From: an uncultured Planctomycetaceae bacterium
GTDB lineage: Bacteria; Planctomycetota; Planctomycetia; Pirellulales; Pirellulaceae
Assembly: GCA_937862885.1 (NCBI GenBank)
Contig: CALMEE010000130.1
Location: forward strand, 1-57,256
Direction: 5' to 3'
Length of the DNA: 57,256 nt
Positions 47,420 to 56,319 of the stretch are shown piece by piece (the first letter of the stretch is position 1; each line of letters opens with the position of its first letter). The translations under genes were made by a program, and so were the position numbers. Below the pieces are notes generated by a model. That model was not told the DNA's origin, did not search any database, and worked only from the letters and a program-made list of their open reading frames with translations.

Positions 47420-48321
47420 ACATATCGAGAATGGAACAGGATGTTGAAAGCCGTTCAGCGGGCACGAGCGGCAAAAAGTATCTTACTATCTTTACGGTCG
47501 TCAAGCCATTTATTGGCAAGAGTGAGACGCATCAACGCAACGCGATCTGCAGTTGGCTGAATCTGGGGCCGCATGTGGAAGTATTGCTCTTCTTTGATTC
47601 GCCAATTCCCGACGACTTGCGTGGTGTGCAGTCATTCGAAATTCAGGAGCGAAATCGACACGGAACGCCCCTGCTAAGCGAAATCTTCCAGAAGGCAAAC
47701 GACGTTGCACGCAGCTCCGTGCTGGCGTACATCAATGCCGATATCATTTTGGGGGAGGACTTTTTGCGAGCCATTCGTAAGCTGGACGATAGTGAGCTGG
47801 GCGAGTGGTTAGCAATTGGATGTCGACATGACTTGGAAGTCGACTCCTTGATCAATTTTGAAAACGAGTCCAGTTGGCAAGCGGAACTTCTGGAAAGCGC
47901 GGCGAGCAAGACCAAGAAAGCTTCGATCGTGTGCAAGGACTATTTCATCTTCCCAAAGGGATTGTTTGAGCAAATTCCTGATTTCGCCGTCGGTCGTGGA
48001 AATTGGGATAATTGGATCGTCGCGCACGCAAAGTCCCTGGGGCTGCCCGTCGTCGATATCAGCCAATGCGTTACTGCCATTCACCAAAACCATGACTATT
48101 CACACGTAAAAGGGGGACGGTTTGCAGCCTACGTCCATGGAGATGAAGCAAAAGAAAACCAGCGGTTAGCCGGGGGACGCAATCTGATTCGAGGCAGCAC
48201 GCCAACCTGGATTCTCAACGATGAAGGGGTACGAAAATCCCGATCTGGCAACTGGACCTTTTGGAAGGATTCGCTAAACTTTCTAAGGCTAGTAGGGAAT
48301 TTGCTGTTTTTTCGGCGTTAA
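47410..48321 (+). CDS. Glycosyltransferase-like protein, GT-A type
   Basis: A 303-aa protein with the look of a GT-A transferase domain: YLTIFTVVKPFIGKSETHQRNAICSW, VEVLLFFDS, SVLAYINADIILGEDFLRAI (an NAD in the DxD place), and a later FPKGLFEQIPDFAVGRGNWDNWIV segment that resembles the acceptor-site region of related family A proteins. VTAIHQNHDYSH provides a His cluster that might complete a metal site. No membrane helix is seen. It overlaps the GT8 gene, so cotranscription is near certain. The sugar and acceptor are unknown. Confidence 0.75.
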   Translation: MGVDISRMEQDVESRSAGTSGKKYLTIFTVVKPFIGKSETHQRNAICSWLNLGPHVEVLLFFDSPIPDDLRGVQSFEIQERNRHGTPLLSEIFQKANDVARSSVLAYINADIILGEDFLRAIRKLDDSELGEWLAIGCRHDLEVDSLINFENESSWQAELLESAASKTKKASIVCKDYFIFPKGLFEQIPDFAVGRGNWDNWIVAHAKSLGLPVVDISQCVTAIHQNHDYSHVKGGRFAAYVHGDEAKENQRLAGGRNLIRGSTPTWILNDEGVRKSRSGNWTFWKDSLNFLRLVGNLLFFRR

Positions 48322-48470
48322 GATCCACGGCAAACGCAAGTTTTTTGGCTTAACCAGCTACGGTACACGAAGATAAATTACAATTGACAAATACGGCAAA
48401 TGTAATTTCGCCAATTTTTTATCGCCCATTAAATTATCTACAACCGTGCCTCTTTCATTGGTGATTCAAC

Positions 48471-49778
48471 TTGGTCTTTGTCATTGGATTTGTTATTAGT
48501 GCAACGCTCATCGTATGGGCTTTGGGGCACCTTGCGTTTGCGTATCATTTCACCGCGAATATTGTGTCGCGCGGCATCGACAAATCCACAGATTTCCAGC
48601 GCAGTGAACCTGTTTCCGAGCCAGATGCGGCCTTAGCTATCTACGAGCCACCCGCCACGGTTCTGATGGCGCTCCGCGGATTCGATCCAACGCTGCGCCA
48701 TACCTTGGAAGGTTTGTTAAAGCAAAACTATTCCGATTACGAGGTCATCATTGTCATTGACCATCAATCGGATGCTGCTTGGCATGTGGTTGAAGAAATC
48801 ACCAAAATCGATGCCGAGCGACGTATTCGCCACATGGCCTTGCAGAACCCTCACGCGAGTTGCAGCTTAAAATGCAGTTCACTCATTCAGGCATACCGCG
48901 AGATCCGACCAGAAACAGAGGTCTTGGCATTGCTTGATGCGGATGTGGTCCCTCACGCGAATTGGTTGCGCGACTTGGTCGCGCCATTGGCGAATCCGCA
49001 AGTTGGCGTCGCAACCGGCAATAAGTTCTATTCACCAAGCGACAGGGGAATTGGCTCGTCGATGCGAAGTTTATGGAACGCTGGTGCCATCGTGCCAACC
49101 GCGTTGTTTTCGAATCCCTGGGCTGGTACCTGCGCCTTACGAGTTCGAGATGTTGAAGCCGCAGGGCTAATTGAAATTTGGAAAACATCAGCCGTGGATG
49201 ATGGGCCAATCCGGCAGGCATTTAAGCCGCTGGGTCTAGCGATTCATTTTGAACCCAAACTTGTTCTCGTGAATCGAGACCCGTGTACATTCGGCTATGC
49301 GAGCCGATATGTGTCGAGAATGCTCACGTGGTCAAAGATGTATGAAACCACTTTTTGGAATACGCTGTTCCATATGATCGTCACATTGTCATTGATGATT
49401 GGAGCATTCGGTTTGCTGGTCTATTCGCTTGCAAGTGGAGCATGGGCCACCTGTTTCATGATTGTTGCAGCTTTCTTTGTTTGGAATTCTTTGATGTTGG
49501 CCGCGTACTTGTTGGTGCGACGGGGTGTTGCAATTTCGGCGAAATCCCGGGGAGAACGCCTAAAACGATTGACGTTTGGGCAATTGTTGAGTTATTTTTG
49601 CTTGCTCCCCATCGTGCAAGTCGCCCATGGCTACTGGACGTTGGTGGCCTTGAATTCTCGTAAGATTCAGTGGCGTGATGTTACCTACCGAATCAACGGC
49701 GCACACCAGATTGAAATGGTCGATTATCAACCGTACCAATCGAGGTCAGATAAAACCCCGTCGCGGGTTTCGATTTAA
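48471..49778 (+). CDS. Membrane glycosyltransferase family 2 (ceramide glucosyltransferase-like)
   Basis: A 435-aa integral membrane enzyme. An N-terminal helix (VIGFVISATLIVWALGHLAFAYHF) precedes a GT2 domain with TVLMALRGFDPTLRHTLEGLLKQNYSDYEVIIVIDHQ, VLALLDADV (DxD) and AVDDGPIRQAF, the third Asp. YASRYVSRMLTW stands at the QxxRW place. Three or four helices follow (MIVTLSLMIGAFGLLVYSLA; WATCFMIVAAFFVWNSLML). It resembles GT21/GT2 ceramide glucosyltransferase-like proteins. The start appears to be TTG 48471: an in-frame TGA lies at 48462 and the next Met is at residue 66. Its glycan product is unknown. Confidence 0.82.
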   Translation: MVFVIGFVISATLIVWALGHLAFAYHFTANIVSRGIDKSTDFQRSEPVSEPDAALAIYEPPATVLMALRGFDPTLRHTLEGLLKQNYSDYEVIIVIDHQSDAAWHVVEEITKIDAERRIRHMALQNPHASCSLKCSSLIQAYREIRPETEVLALLDADVVPHANWLRDLVAPLANPQVGVATGNKFYSPSDRGIGSSMRSLWNAGAIVPTALFSNPWAGTCALRVRDVEAAGLIEIWKTSAVDDGPIRQAFKPLGLAIHFEPKLVLVNRDPCTFGYASRYVSRMLTWSKMYETTFWNTLFHMIVTLSLMIGAFGLLVYSLASGAWATCFMIVAAFFVWNSLMLAAYLLVRRGVAISAKSRGERLKRLTFGQLLSYFCLLPIVQVAHGYWTLVALNSRKIQWRDVTYRINGAHQIEMVDYQPYQSRSDKTPSRVSI

Positions 49779-49801
49779 GCTACAAACACTCAGGATACGT
49801 A

Positions 49802-50638
49802 GTGTCAAAAATGGAGTTTGAACAACTCGGATTCGTTGGTGCCGGAAAAATGGCTTTGGCGATTGCCAAGGGCTTAGCACAACAAAAGCTGATTCGGGCA
49901 GAGCAAATAACTATCTATGATCCGTCGTCTTCAGCGGTTGATGCGTTTAAACAAGCGCTGGGCGATATCAAGGTCGCATCAAATGTCAACGACGTCCACA
50001 AATCGTGCAGCACGATTGTGCTGGCTGTGAAACCACAGGTTGTCGAGAGCGCACTAGCCGCACTCGATCCACCTTTCGATCCGTCGCCATTATGGGTTTC
50101 TGTAGTCGCCGGAGTCTCGCTTGCTCGTTTGCATGACTTAACGCATTCCCAACGCGTGATTCGCGTTATGCCCAATACGCCATGTTTAGTTGGACATGGT
50201 GCGTCCGCAATTTCAACGTCTCCGGGAACTCAGGAACGTGACACGGAGTTGGTTGCGTTTCTGTTTGGTTTGATTGGCAAGGTACTGGTTGTCCCAGAAC
50301 GCATGTTGGATGCAGTCACAGGTCTTTCCGGGTCCGGGCCCGCGTACGTCTTCACGTTCATCGAAGCTCTAGTCGAAGGAGGCGTGCTTGTCGGCCTTCC
50401 GCGTGAGGAGTCAGAAATCTTGGCAGTGCAAACGGTCTTGGGCTCGGTTCTCTTGTTGTTGGAAGAAAAGAAATCGCCCGCCGAATTAAGAGCTATGGTG
50501 ACTTCCCCAGGCGGAACAACCATCAGCGGACTCAAAGCGCTGGAAGATGGCAGATTTCGAGCGACAGTGATGGAGGCAGTTGCCAAGGCAACACGTCGTG
50601 CGGGCGAACTGGGAACGTCGTCTCAAGGCGAGACTTGA
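49802..50638 (+). CDS. proC: Pyrroline-5-carboxylate reductase
   Basis: This enzyme makes proline by reducing pyrroline-5-carboxylate with NAD(P)H, in the cytoplasm. LGFVGAGKMALAIAKGL is the dinucleotide-binding motif, VIRVMPNTPCLVGHGASAI a substrate-site segment, and GLSGSGPAYVFTFIEALVEGGVLVGLPR the family signature with TSPGGTTISGLKALE near the C-terminus. The 278-aa length is typical. The start is GTG, followed three codons later by an ATG. It lies 23 bases after the glycosyltransferase gene but has no evident link with it. Confidence 0.95.
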   Translation: MSKMEFEQLGFVGAGKMALAIAKGLAQQKLIRAEQITIYDPSSSAVDAFKQALGDIKVASNVNDVHKSCSTIVLAVKPQVVESALAALDPPFDPSPLWVSVVAGVSLARLHDLTHSQRVIRVMPNTPCLVGHGASAISTSPGTQERDTELVAFLFGLIGKVLVVPERMLDAVTGLSGSGPAYVFTFIEALVEGGVLVGLPREESEILAVQTVLGSVLLLLEEKKSPAELRAMVTSPGGTTISGLKALEDGRFRATVMEAVAKATRRAGELGTSSQGET

Positions 50639-50640
50639 GA
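50621..50640. terminator. Weak hairpin at the proC stop
   Basis: TCTCAAG and CTTGAGA form a seven-base-pair stem around GCGAGA, covering the proC stop codon. It lies between convergent proC and deoC, separated by 12 bases. There is no T tract, so termination is uncertain. Confidence 0.3.
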
Positions 50641-50650
50641 ACTGCCAGTA

Positions 50651-51379
50651 TCAATAGCTGGCGTCGTCACTTCCGGCACCTTCAACAATTACTTTCGTAG
50701 CGCTAGTACCCAAACGGCTTGCGCCGTAGTTTTTGAATTGGATTGCATCCTCATAATTTCGAATGCCTCCAGACGCTTTTACGCCAACGTGCTCACTGCA
50801 ATGGGCTCGCATCAACCGAATATCGGCCAGCGTTGCACCGACGTAATTGTAATCGCCATTCGGTTGCTTATTAAAACCAAATCCGGTCGAAGTTTTTACA
50901 AAAGCTGCCCCGGCTTTCTCGCTGATTTCGCACAATTTGATTTTCTTTTCCGCGTCTGAAACGTAATCTGTTTCAAAGATGACTTTGACCAATGCGTTAT
51001 GTGTTTTTCCCACGTTCACCACGGCTTGAATGTCTCGCGCCACATAGTCCCAATCACCTTGTAGTGCCTTGCCGATATTGATCACCATGTCCAATTCCGT
51101 TGCACCGTCTCGGCATGCCTGTTCCGCCTCCGCGGCCTTGATTTCCGAGGTCGCCGAGCCGTGTGGAAAGCCAATGACTGTTCCAACGGCAGTCTGCGAA
51201 CCTGCAAGTAACTCTGCCGCCATCTTTACCGCATACGGTTTAACACACACGGAAGCCGCACCGAGTTCTTTAGCCAATCTTACACCCTCGCAAATCTCGG
51301 CGTCAGTCAACGTTGGATGTAGGAGTGCGTGATCAATCAGTCGGGCGATTGAGTTCTTTTCAGGCTGAGTTGGAGTCAT
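50651..51379 (-). CDS. deoC: Deoxyribose-phosphate aldolase
   Basis: A class I aldolase that splits 2-deoxyribose 5-phosphate into glyceraldehyde 3-phosphate and acetaldehyde in nucleoside breakdown. The Schiff-base Lys is K162 in GAAFVKTSTGF; a second Lys is K201 in VGVKASGGIRNYEDA. ELDMVINIG carries the conserved Asp, and IDHALLHPT is the N-terminal family start. The 242-aa length is typical. The gene ends 12 bases from proC on the other strand and begins 20 bases after the ketosynthase-like gene, which may be cotranscribed with it. Confidence 0.95.
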   Translation of the reverse strand: MTPTQPEKNSIARLIDHALLHPTLTDAEICEGVRLAKELGAASVCVKPYAVKMAAELLAGSQTAVGTVIGFPHGSATSEIKAAEAEQACRDGATELDMVINIGKALQGDWDYVARDIQAVVNVGKTHNALVKVIFETDYVSDAEKKIKLCEISEKAGAAFVKTSTGFGFNKQPNGDYNYVGATLADIRLMRAHCSEHVGVKASGGIRNYEDAIQFKNYGASRLGTSATKVIVEGAGSDDASY

Positions 51380-51398
51380 GTTCGTATAAAAAGATTCA

Positions 51399-52658
51399 TT
51401 AGCGCACGCAAATCGAGGTCGCGACTATCTGTCCTGTTTGAGCATGGCAAAGAGCGATTGAGTATAGCGGACGGCTTTTGTCCAAGCGTTTCGGTTCGCC
51501 CCGTACTACCTGTACAGGGCATGCTTCATCTGGAACTTCGTAGTTGAGCACGTGAGGCAAAACGTGATGTCGCGATGCCAGAATTGAACCGGCAATTTCC
51601 AGAATTCCGGTCGCCGGTCCGATATTGCCGACGTTTGCCTTGCATGTGATGACGGGCACGTCCCCCAGAACTTCTTTGATCGCACTGGCCTCTGCCGCGT
51701 CGTCGATCTTGGTGCTGTAGCCGCTGGCCATGACATGGCTGACTTGTGCGGCACCAATTCCTGTCTGGTTGAGAACGCGGTGGAGCGCGTACGCGATTCC
51801 TGCGGTTAAGGACTCGCGATTTGATTGAGCGAATCCAAAATAGACAGCCGGTAGTTCCGCCAGAATTTCGACATTTCGTAATCCAGCGTTTTCTCGCTTT
51901 TCCAGGATCAAGCAGGCTGCTCCTTCACCGCCAACCATGCCTTCCCGCTGTTTATCAAAAGGTCGGCAAGCTTTCTCGGGATTATCAACGAGATGACTCA
52001 GGTGCGAATCACCAATATACAGGGACTTGGTCAAGAATCCTGGAGAGCCAGTCCCACCGGCGATGACGACGTCAGTCGCACCCCTTCGAATAAGGCTGAT
52101 ACCCTCGGCGACCGCCAAAGCACCACCTGCTTCAGACTGGCAAATCGTATTGCTCGGTCCACGAGCGTCGTAGGCGATCGACAAGTGTGAAGCAACCATA
52201 TTGGGCAAGTATTTGAGCATCCACAGCGGTTCGATTTCGCGCATGAAATGCTGGCCCCATCGTTCAAAAATGAAATTATGGTCAACCACACACTTGCTGA
52301 AAATACCTGTGACCTCAAAAGGATTTGAATAGAAAGTTTCCGATCCAAAGAGCGTTGACAATCGGTCTGGTTCAACCTCGCCCGTTTTTAGGCCGGCGTG
52401 ACTGAAAGCCATATTGGCGGCGGCAAAGCCGTACTGAATCGGGTCGCACATGACCTTGATCGCTTTGCGCGGGTTGATGTATTGTTTCCCGTCGAATCCT
52501 TCGATGTTGGCGAACAGCTTATGAGCCTCGCGGGTCTCTTCAAGTCCAGCTCGATAGCGCACTCCAGATTTGCCAGCGAGCCAATTTTCCCAAAAGACTT
52601 CTGTACCAATGCCGAGTGGCGAGACAATTCCCATTCCGGTTACAACGACATCATTCAT
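51399..52658 (-). CDS. Beta-ketoacyl synthase-like protein lacking both catalytic His
   Basis: A 419-aa thiolase-fold protein of the FabF/KAS II type: VVVTGMGIVSPLGIG at the start, the nucleophile region GPSNTICQSEAGGALAVAEG with Cys173, and FDKQREGMVGGEGAACLILE. The two catalytic His are replaced. The usual NAHGTST segment reads MASGYST (Ser312 for His), and the usual K-x3-GH-x2-GAAG segment reads KANVGNIGPATG (Asn345 for His). The C-terminal glycine-rich FGG loop is also altered. Ordinary condensation is thus doubtful; it may bind or transfer acyl groups, or use a changed mechanism. It lies between deoC and a GNAT-like gene, close to an SDR gene. Confidence 0.82.
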   Translation of the reverse strand: MNDVVVTGMGIVSPLGIGTEVFWENWLAGKSGVRYRAGLEETREAHKLFANIEGFDGKQYINPRKAIKVMCDPIQYGFAAANMAFSHAGLKTGEVEPDRLSTLFGSETFYSNPFEVTGIFSKCVVDHNFIFERWGQHFMREIEPLWMLKYLPNMVASHLSIAYDARGPSNTICQSEAGGALAVAEGISLIRRGATDVVIAGGTGSPGFLTKSLYIGDSHLSHLVDNPEKACRPFDKQREGMVGGEGAACLILEKRENAGLRNVEILAELPAVYFGFAQSNRESLTAGIAYALHRVLNQTGIGAAQVSHVMASGYSTKIDDAAEASAIKEVLGDVPVITCKANVGNIGPATGILEIAGSILASRHHVLPHVLNYEVPDEACPVQVVRGEPKRLDKSRPLYSIALCHAQTGQIVATSICVR

Positions 52659-52835
52659 GCAAGCAAATTTGGAATTGGGAATATATCAACAATTCTGGAA
52701 ATGGGCGTCTTCTTATCACGTCTAAAATCGCACTCACGACTTAAGATACCGCCAATATCGCGTACGTCGAAACCCAGCGTCATGGAAGTGCGTCGTTCAC
52801 CGCGAAACCAATATATCAGAAACGCCAAAAAAAGG

Positions 52836-54032
52836 TTAGGTCCAATCGAAGTCATAGATACGAAAAGTTTTGGTGACTTTAGCTCCGCCGCGTTCCAATG
52901 AGCCGCGCGAAAGCACATTGGATTCGAGCACCCAGGAGAATTCTGCTTCGGTCAAATGCCCCAGCTTAATCGAACGATCGAGGAGGTCCTGCAGTAGTAC
53001 CATCACCAACCCCCATTTTTGATATTCGGGAGCAATATTCGTACTGATAAGTCGCAGGCGAACGATGCTCTTACGCTCGAAAAATAACCGTAAAAAGCCG
53101 AAAGGGAACAATCGTCCATCGATCTTTTTGATGATTGGGTTGTAATCCAATAACCCCAAAATAAAACCGACGGTCTTTCCATTCACTTCCGCAACGGAGG
53201 TCAGACTGGGCACAACTAGACTCTTCAAACCCTTGGCCGTCTTTTCAATCTCTTCTGGAGACATTGGGACAAACCCCCAATTTCCATTTACGGCAAGATT
53301 GTAGATCTCCATGAATCGATGCACTTCCTGATTGAAGGCTTTGCGATCGATTTGTCTGATCGTCACGTTCAATCGCTTTGCAGCTTCTTCCGTAACACGC
53401 TTAATCTTGGGATCAAGCGTATCCAGCATACTGACGTGGCCCCAAAAGGACAAAAGATCTTGGGCTTTCTTGAATCCGTACGCTTCGACCAACCTCGGAT
53501 AATACGGAGGATTGTACGTCATCATGAATGTCGCCGGTGAATCGAATCCATCGATTAACATTCCACATTCGTAGTTCATCGAAGGATTCACTGGACCGCG
53601 CAAACATGTCATGCCTTTTTGCGTTAGCCATTCACGCGCCGCATCGAACAAGCGATTTGACACATTCACATCATCGATCGACTCAAAGAAGCCGAACATT
53701 CCTCGCTGCTCAGAGTAAAAGCGATTGTGGCCATGATCAATGATGGCTCCGATTCGTCCGACAATCTCGCCATTTCGCTTTGCCAAGAACGTTTGGATTT
53801 CGGCATTTTGATAAAAAGGATGAGGGCGAAAATTCAATAGCTGATTTTGTATGAATCTTATGGGTGGCGTCCAGTTCGGGTCGTTTTTATAGAGCTTCCA
53901 GGGGAAGTTCATAAACGCCTTCTGCTCTTGCTTTGTCGTCACGGCTACCACCGACACGTTATCATGATCTTGCGTGTCGCGTCGGTCAGCGGTGCTCAAT
54001 TGCATATCTGTCAGTGGATCCTCTCCATTCAT
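52836..54032 (-). CDS. GNAT-like acyltransferase of unknown specificity
   Basis: A 398-aa protein with a family-wide N-terminal part (FPWKLYKNDPNWTPPIRF, HPFYQNAEIQTFLAKRNGEIVGRIGAIIDHGHN) that matches the GNAT-fold group often labelled N-acetyltransferase or, without proof, dATP pyrophosphohydrolase. A second half includes LRGPVNPSMNYECGMLIDGFDSP, FMMTYNPPYYPRLVEAYGF and a C-terminal GNAT core (RLISTNIAPEYQKWGLVMVLL) where the pyrophosphate loop would be. The substrate is unknown. It precedes the ketosynthase-like gene on the same strand (177 bases apart) and is divergent from the SDR gene, suggesting a shared lipid or acyl pathway. Confidence 0.75.
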   Translation of the reverse strand: MNGEDPLTDMQLSTADRRDTQDHDNVSVVAVTTKQEQKAFMNFPWKLYKNDPNWTPPIRFIQNQLLNFRPHPFYQNAEIQTFLAKRNGEIVGRIGAIIDHGHNRFYSEQRGMFGFFESIDDVNVSNRLFDAAREWLTQKGMTCLRGPVNPSMNYECGMLIDGFDSPATFMMTYNPPYYPRLVEAYGFKKAQDLLSFWGHVSMLDTLDPKIKRVTEEAAKRLNVTIRQIDRKAFNQEVHRFMEIYNLAVNGNWGFVPMSPEEIEKTAKGLKSLVVPSLTSVAEVNGKTVGFILGLLDYNPIIKKIDGRLFPFGFLRLFFERKSIVRLRLISTNIAPEYQKWGLVMVLLQDLLDRSIKLGHLTEAEFSWVLESNVLSRGSLERGGAKVTKTFRIYDFDWT

Positions 54033-54125
54033 GCGTTCATGGGGTGCGAGAAGTATGCCCGGATTTGGTGTTATTTATCGCGGATGCCCTAAATTCATCT
54101 CGTGAAGATTTCTCGGCAATTCTAC

Positions 54126-54275
54126 TTATTTCCAATCAACGGCCTTTAATTTATATTCATAATTATCGTCGCTCAATTCGCGTCCCGCAATTGGCGAAAA
54201 CGATTTTGGTACTCCGATTCCATAAAACGCCGCAATGTATGCCAACACTGTTACCATAAGTTTAGCGGCAAGCAT
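54126..54275 (-). CDS. Possible 49-aa membrane protein upstream of the GNAT-like gene
   Basis: An ATG-started frame with one hydrophobic helix (LMVTVLAYIAAFYGIGV) and a charged, protein-like tail (SDDNYEYKLKAVDWK), ending 93 bases before the GNAT-like start on the same strand. The composition is better than that of random frames nearby. No clear Shine-Dalgarno and no known family; it shares the divergent promoter region with the SDR gene. Confidence 0.3.
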   Translation of the reverse strand: MLAAKLMVTVLAYIAAFYGIGVPKSFSPIAGRELSDDNYEYKLKAVDWK

Positions 54276-54300
54276 CGAATAATTGAATAGATTGTTTGGA

Positions 54301-55305
54301 ATGTACAAGGTAATTGTCACGGGCGCAACGGGATTTGTGGGTAACAACCTAGTTCGTTTGATGATGGAACAAGATATCCAGGTCGTTGCTTTGGTACGAC
54401 CCGGCAGCGACCTCCGCGTGTTCAATGGCTTGGATCTTGAAATCTTTGATTCGCAGTTGGATGATGAAGTCCGTTTGTCGTCGCTTTTATCATCCTCGGA
54501 CGTGCTTGTGCACGCAGCCGGGCATATCTGGCTCGGTAAACATCATTTAGATTTAGGCAGGCGAGTAAACGTCGAGCTGACTCAAACTCTGGCGAAATTA
54601 TCTCGTCAACACCGCGTGCGGATGATCCATGTGTCGACGGTTGACGCATTGTCGGCGGCAAGCTCTCCAGAATCTCCGTGCGACGAGACGAATATTGAGC
54701 CAATCAAATCTGATTCAACCTACTCGATCACAAAACAGGAAGCTGAACGATCATTCTTAGAACAAGTTGACTTGGGTTTGGATGGATTGATCGTCAACCC
54801 AAGTTTTATGCTTGGACCCTGGGACTGGAAACCGTCCTCAGGGCAAATCGTCCGGGAGGTGTGTAAGGGATGGGTGCTTTTTGCCCCTGGAGGTGGCATT
54901 TCGGCGGTTGATGTGCGGGACGTTTGCCGAGGTATTATTTCAGCAATCGAGCACGGTCGAAGCGGCGAGCGATATATTTTGGCTGGAGAAAATCTAACGT
55001 TTCTGGAACTCTGGCAACGTATTGCGGCCGTCGCTCGGAAGACTTGGCCGAAATACGCGTTGCCCAATTGGTTAGCTTATCCAATTGGGAAATTGGCCGA
55101 TATTTCCAGGTTGCTTCCTGGTCGCGAGGTGCAAATCAATTCCACAGCGATTAGCATGGGGCAACTCTACAATTACTACTCAAGTGCAAAGGCGCAAGCG
55201 GAACTCGGGTATAAAATTAGTCCCCTGCAGCCAGCAATCGAAGCGGCCTACGATTGGTTGCACGAATATGGATACCTCGGAAAGAAGATGCAAGGTTCCA
55301 ATTGA
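54301..55305 (+). CDS. Extended SDR: NAD-dependent epimerase/dehydratase, HpnA-like
   Basis: A 334-aa short-chain dehydrogenase of the extended type. TGATGFVGNNLVRL (residues 7-20) binds NAD(P). HVSTVDAL gives the catalytic Ser/Thr, and Tyr141 and Lys145 in YSITK complete the active site. VNPSFMLGPWDWKPSSGQIV resembles the hopanoid-associated sugar epimerase HpnA and dihydroflavonol-4-reductase-like proteins; AVDVRDVCRGIISAIEHGRSGERYILAGEN follows. The exact substrate is open: a sugar, sterol-like or acyl ketone is possible. The ATG at 54301 is chosen because the beta strand of the NAD fold starts at once. It is divergent from the GNAT-like and ketosynthase genes. Confidence 0.85.
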   Translation: MYKVIVTGATGFVGNNLVRLMMEQDIQVVALVRPGSDLRVFNGLDLEIFDSQLDDEVRLSSLLSSSDVLVHAAGHIWLGKHHLDLGRRVNVELTQTLAKLSRQHRVRMIHVSTVDALSAASSPESPCDETNIEPIKSDSTYSITKQEAERSFLEQVDLGLDGLIVNPSFMLGPWDWKPSSGQIVREVCKGWVLFAPGGGISAVDVRDVCRGIISAIEHGRSGERYILAGENLTFLELWQRIAAVARKTWPKYALPNWLAYPIGKLADISRLLPGREVQINSTAISMGQLYNYYSSAKAQAELGYKISPLQPAIEAAYDWLHEYGYLGKKMQGSN

Positions 55306-55342
55306 TTACGATTCCAAGAAGTTTCTATCCGGAGACAATTCC

Positions 55343-55909
55343 TCAGATCGATTCGATATGCATGGCACGTTTACGGCGCTCCGTACGACGAGCATTATCG
55401 ATCGCATCCGCCACTGTTCTAACGTCCGCGATACCATACATCGTTAGCACAGGGTGCGTCACGTCGCTCGATTTCACCTTGATCGTGCCGACGTTCAAAA
55501 TTGCCTGAACCGGACCCTGAGAATACGTGACGTCATCGATATGCAGAAGTTCAATTCGATCGAGTTGACGGAAAAACAAGCCTTCTCTGTGCCGTAAACG
55601 TTGGCTAGTTAATTCGTAAAACATGCTGAATTTGCGATATAACATCAGGCCGATCAAATAACACCAGCCAGCGAGCAAAGCAAATAAGAATACCCACCAC
55701 AGAATCCTTTGTTGACCAAGGGGTGTCAGCCATAAAATTAACAACGCCGCTATCGAAATGATGGCAGCCAAAATCCAACTTCCCATCATTGCCTTGGGAG
55801 AATAACTTCCCTTCCAAATCGAAGTTTCAGGTTCTAATGGTGCTCGTTTATCTTCAAGCTGTGATTTGAACTTATCCGCTGGAGATTGAGTCGGTTCATC
55901 GATGCTCAT
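55343..55909 (-). CDS. Membrane protein with bacterial PH domain (DUF304/YdbS-like)
   Basis: A 188-aa protein. After a polar N-terminal segment of about 35 residues there are two membrane helices (MGSWILAAIISIAALLILWLTPLG and ILWWVFLFALLAGWCYLIGLML). A bacterial PH-like domain with the pattern YELTSQRLRHREGLFFRQLDRIELLHIDDVTYSQ, INVGTI-like strands and DVRTVADAIDNARR ends the protein. Such proteins are probably involved in membrane or envelope integrity, but no precise function is known. It ends 37 bases from the SDR gene on the other strand. Confidence 0.85.
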   Translation of the reverse strand: MSIDEPTQSPADKFKSQLEDKRAPLEPETSIWKGSYSPKAMMGSWILAAIISIAALLILWLTPLGQQRILWWVFLFALLAGWCYLIGLMLYRKFSMFYELTSQRLRHREGLFFRQLDRIELLHIDDVTYSQGPVQAILNVGTIKVKSSDVTHPVLTMYGIADVRTVADAIDNARRTERRKRAMHIESI

Positions 55910-56319
55910 AGGGAAACTCGGTTCTAAACAAATTTTTGTGCAAGTGTATTCGTGTTAAGAATTGCTCGTTTTCATGCCGCTTAACAAAATAATTCATCTT
56001 ACGACGTGTTGTCGCCCACTAAGTATCTCTCGTCGAAGTCGAAGTGCAAGAGCGCAAGCAGCTTAGGGAGCAGCGATGTAAGTTACCACATTAGTTTATG
56101 ACGATGTATGGCTAGATCAATGGGTTTTAACGGCACTCCAATTCCGATAGCAGCACGTTTTCGTTCGTTTTCAAATTCAATCAATTGGAAAAATTGTGAT
56201 TGAACTTCGCCTTTTCCTTGCGAATTTCAGCCGGACAGGGTAATTTAATGAATGCAGTGCAACCGTCATTACGACAGGTTGACGTTCAATGGTTCACGGC
56301 TGCGAGGCGTTAGACGACA
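55910..56319. other. Divergent intergenic region upstream of nrdR
   Basis: About 410 bases between the PH-domain gene (minus) and nrdR (plus); it should hold both promoters. No RNA gene, clear promoter or repeat was seen, and no NrdR box was identified by eye. Confidence 0.4.

Noticed and set aside
48360..48420. TTGACA box before the membrane glycosyltransferase
   Set aside because: The nearest -10-like TAATTT is only 13 bases away, too close for a standard promoter.
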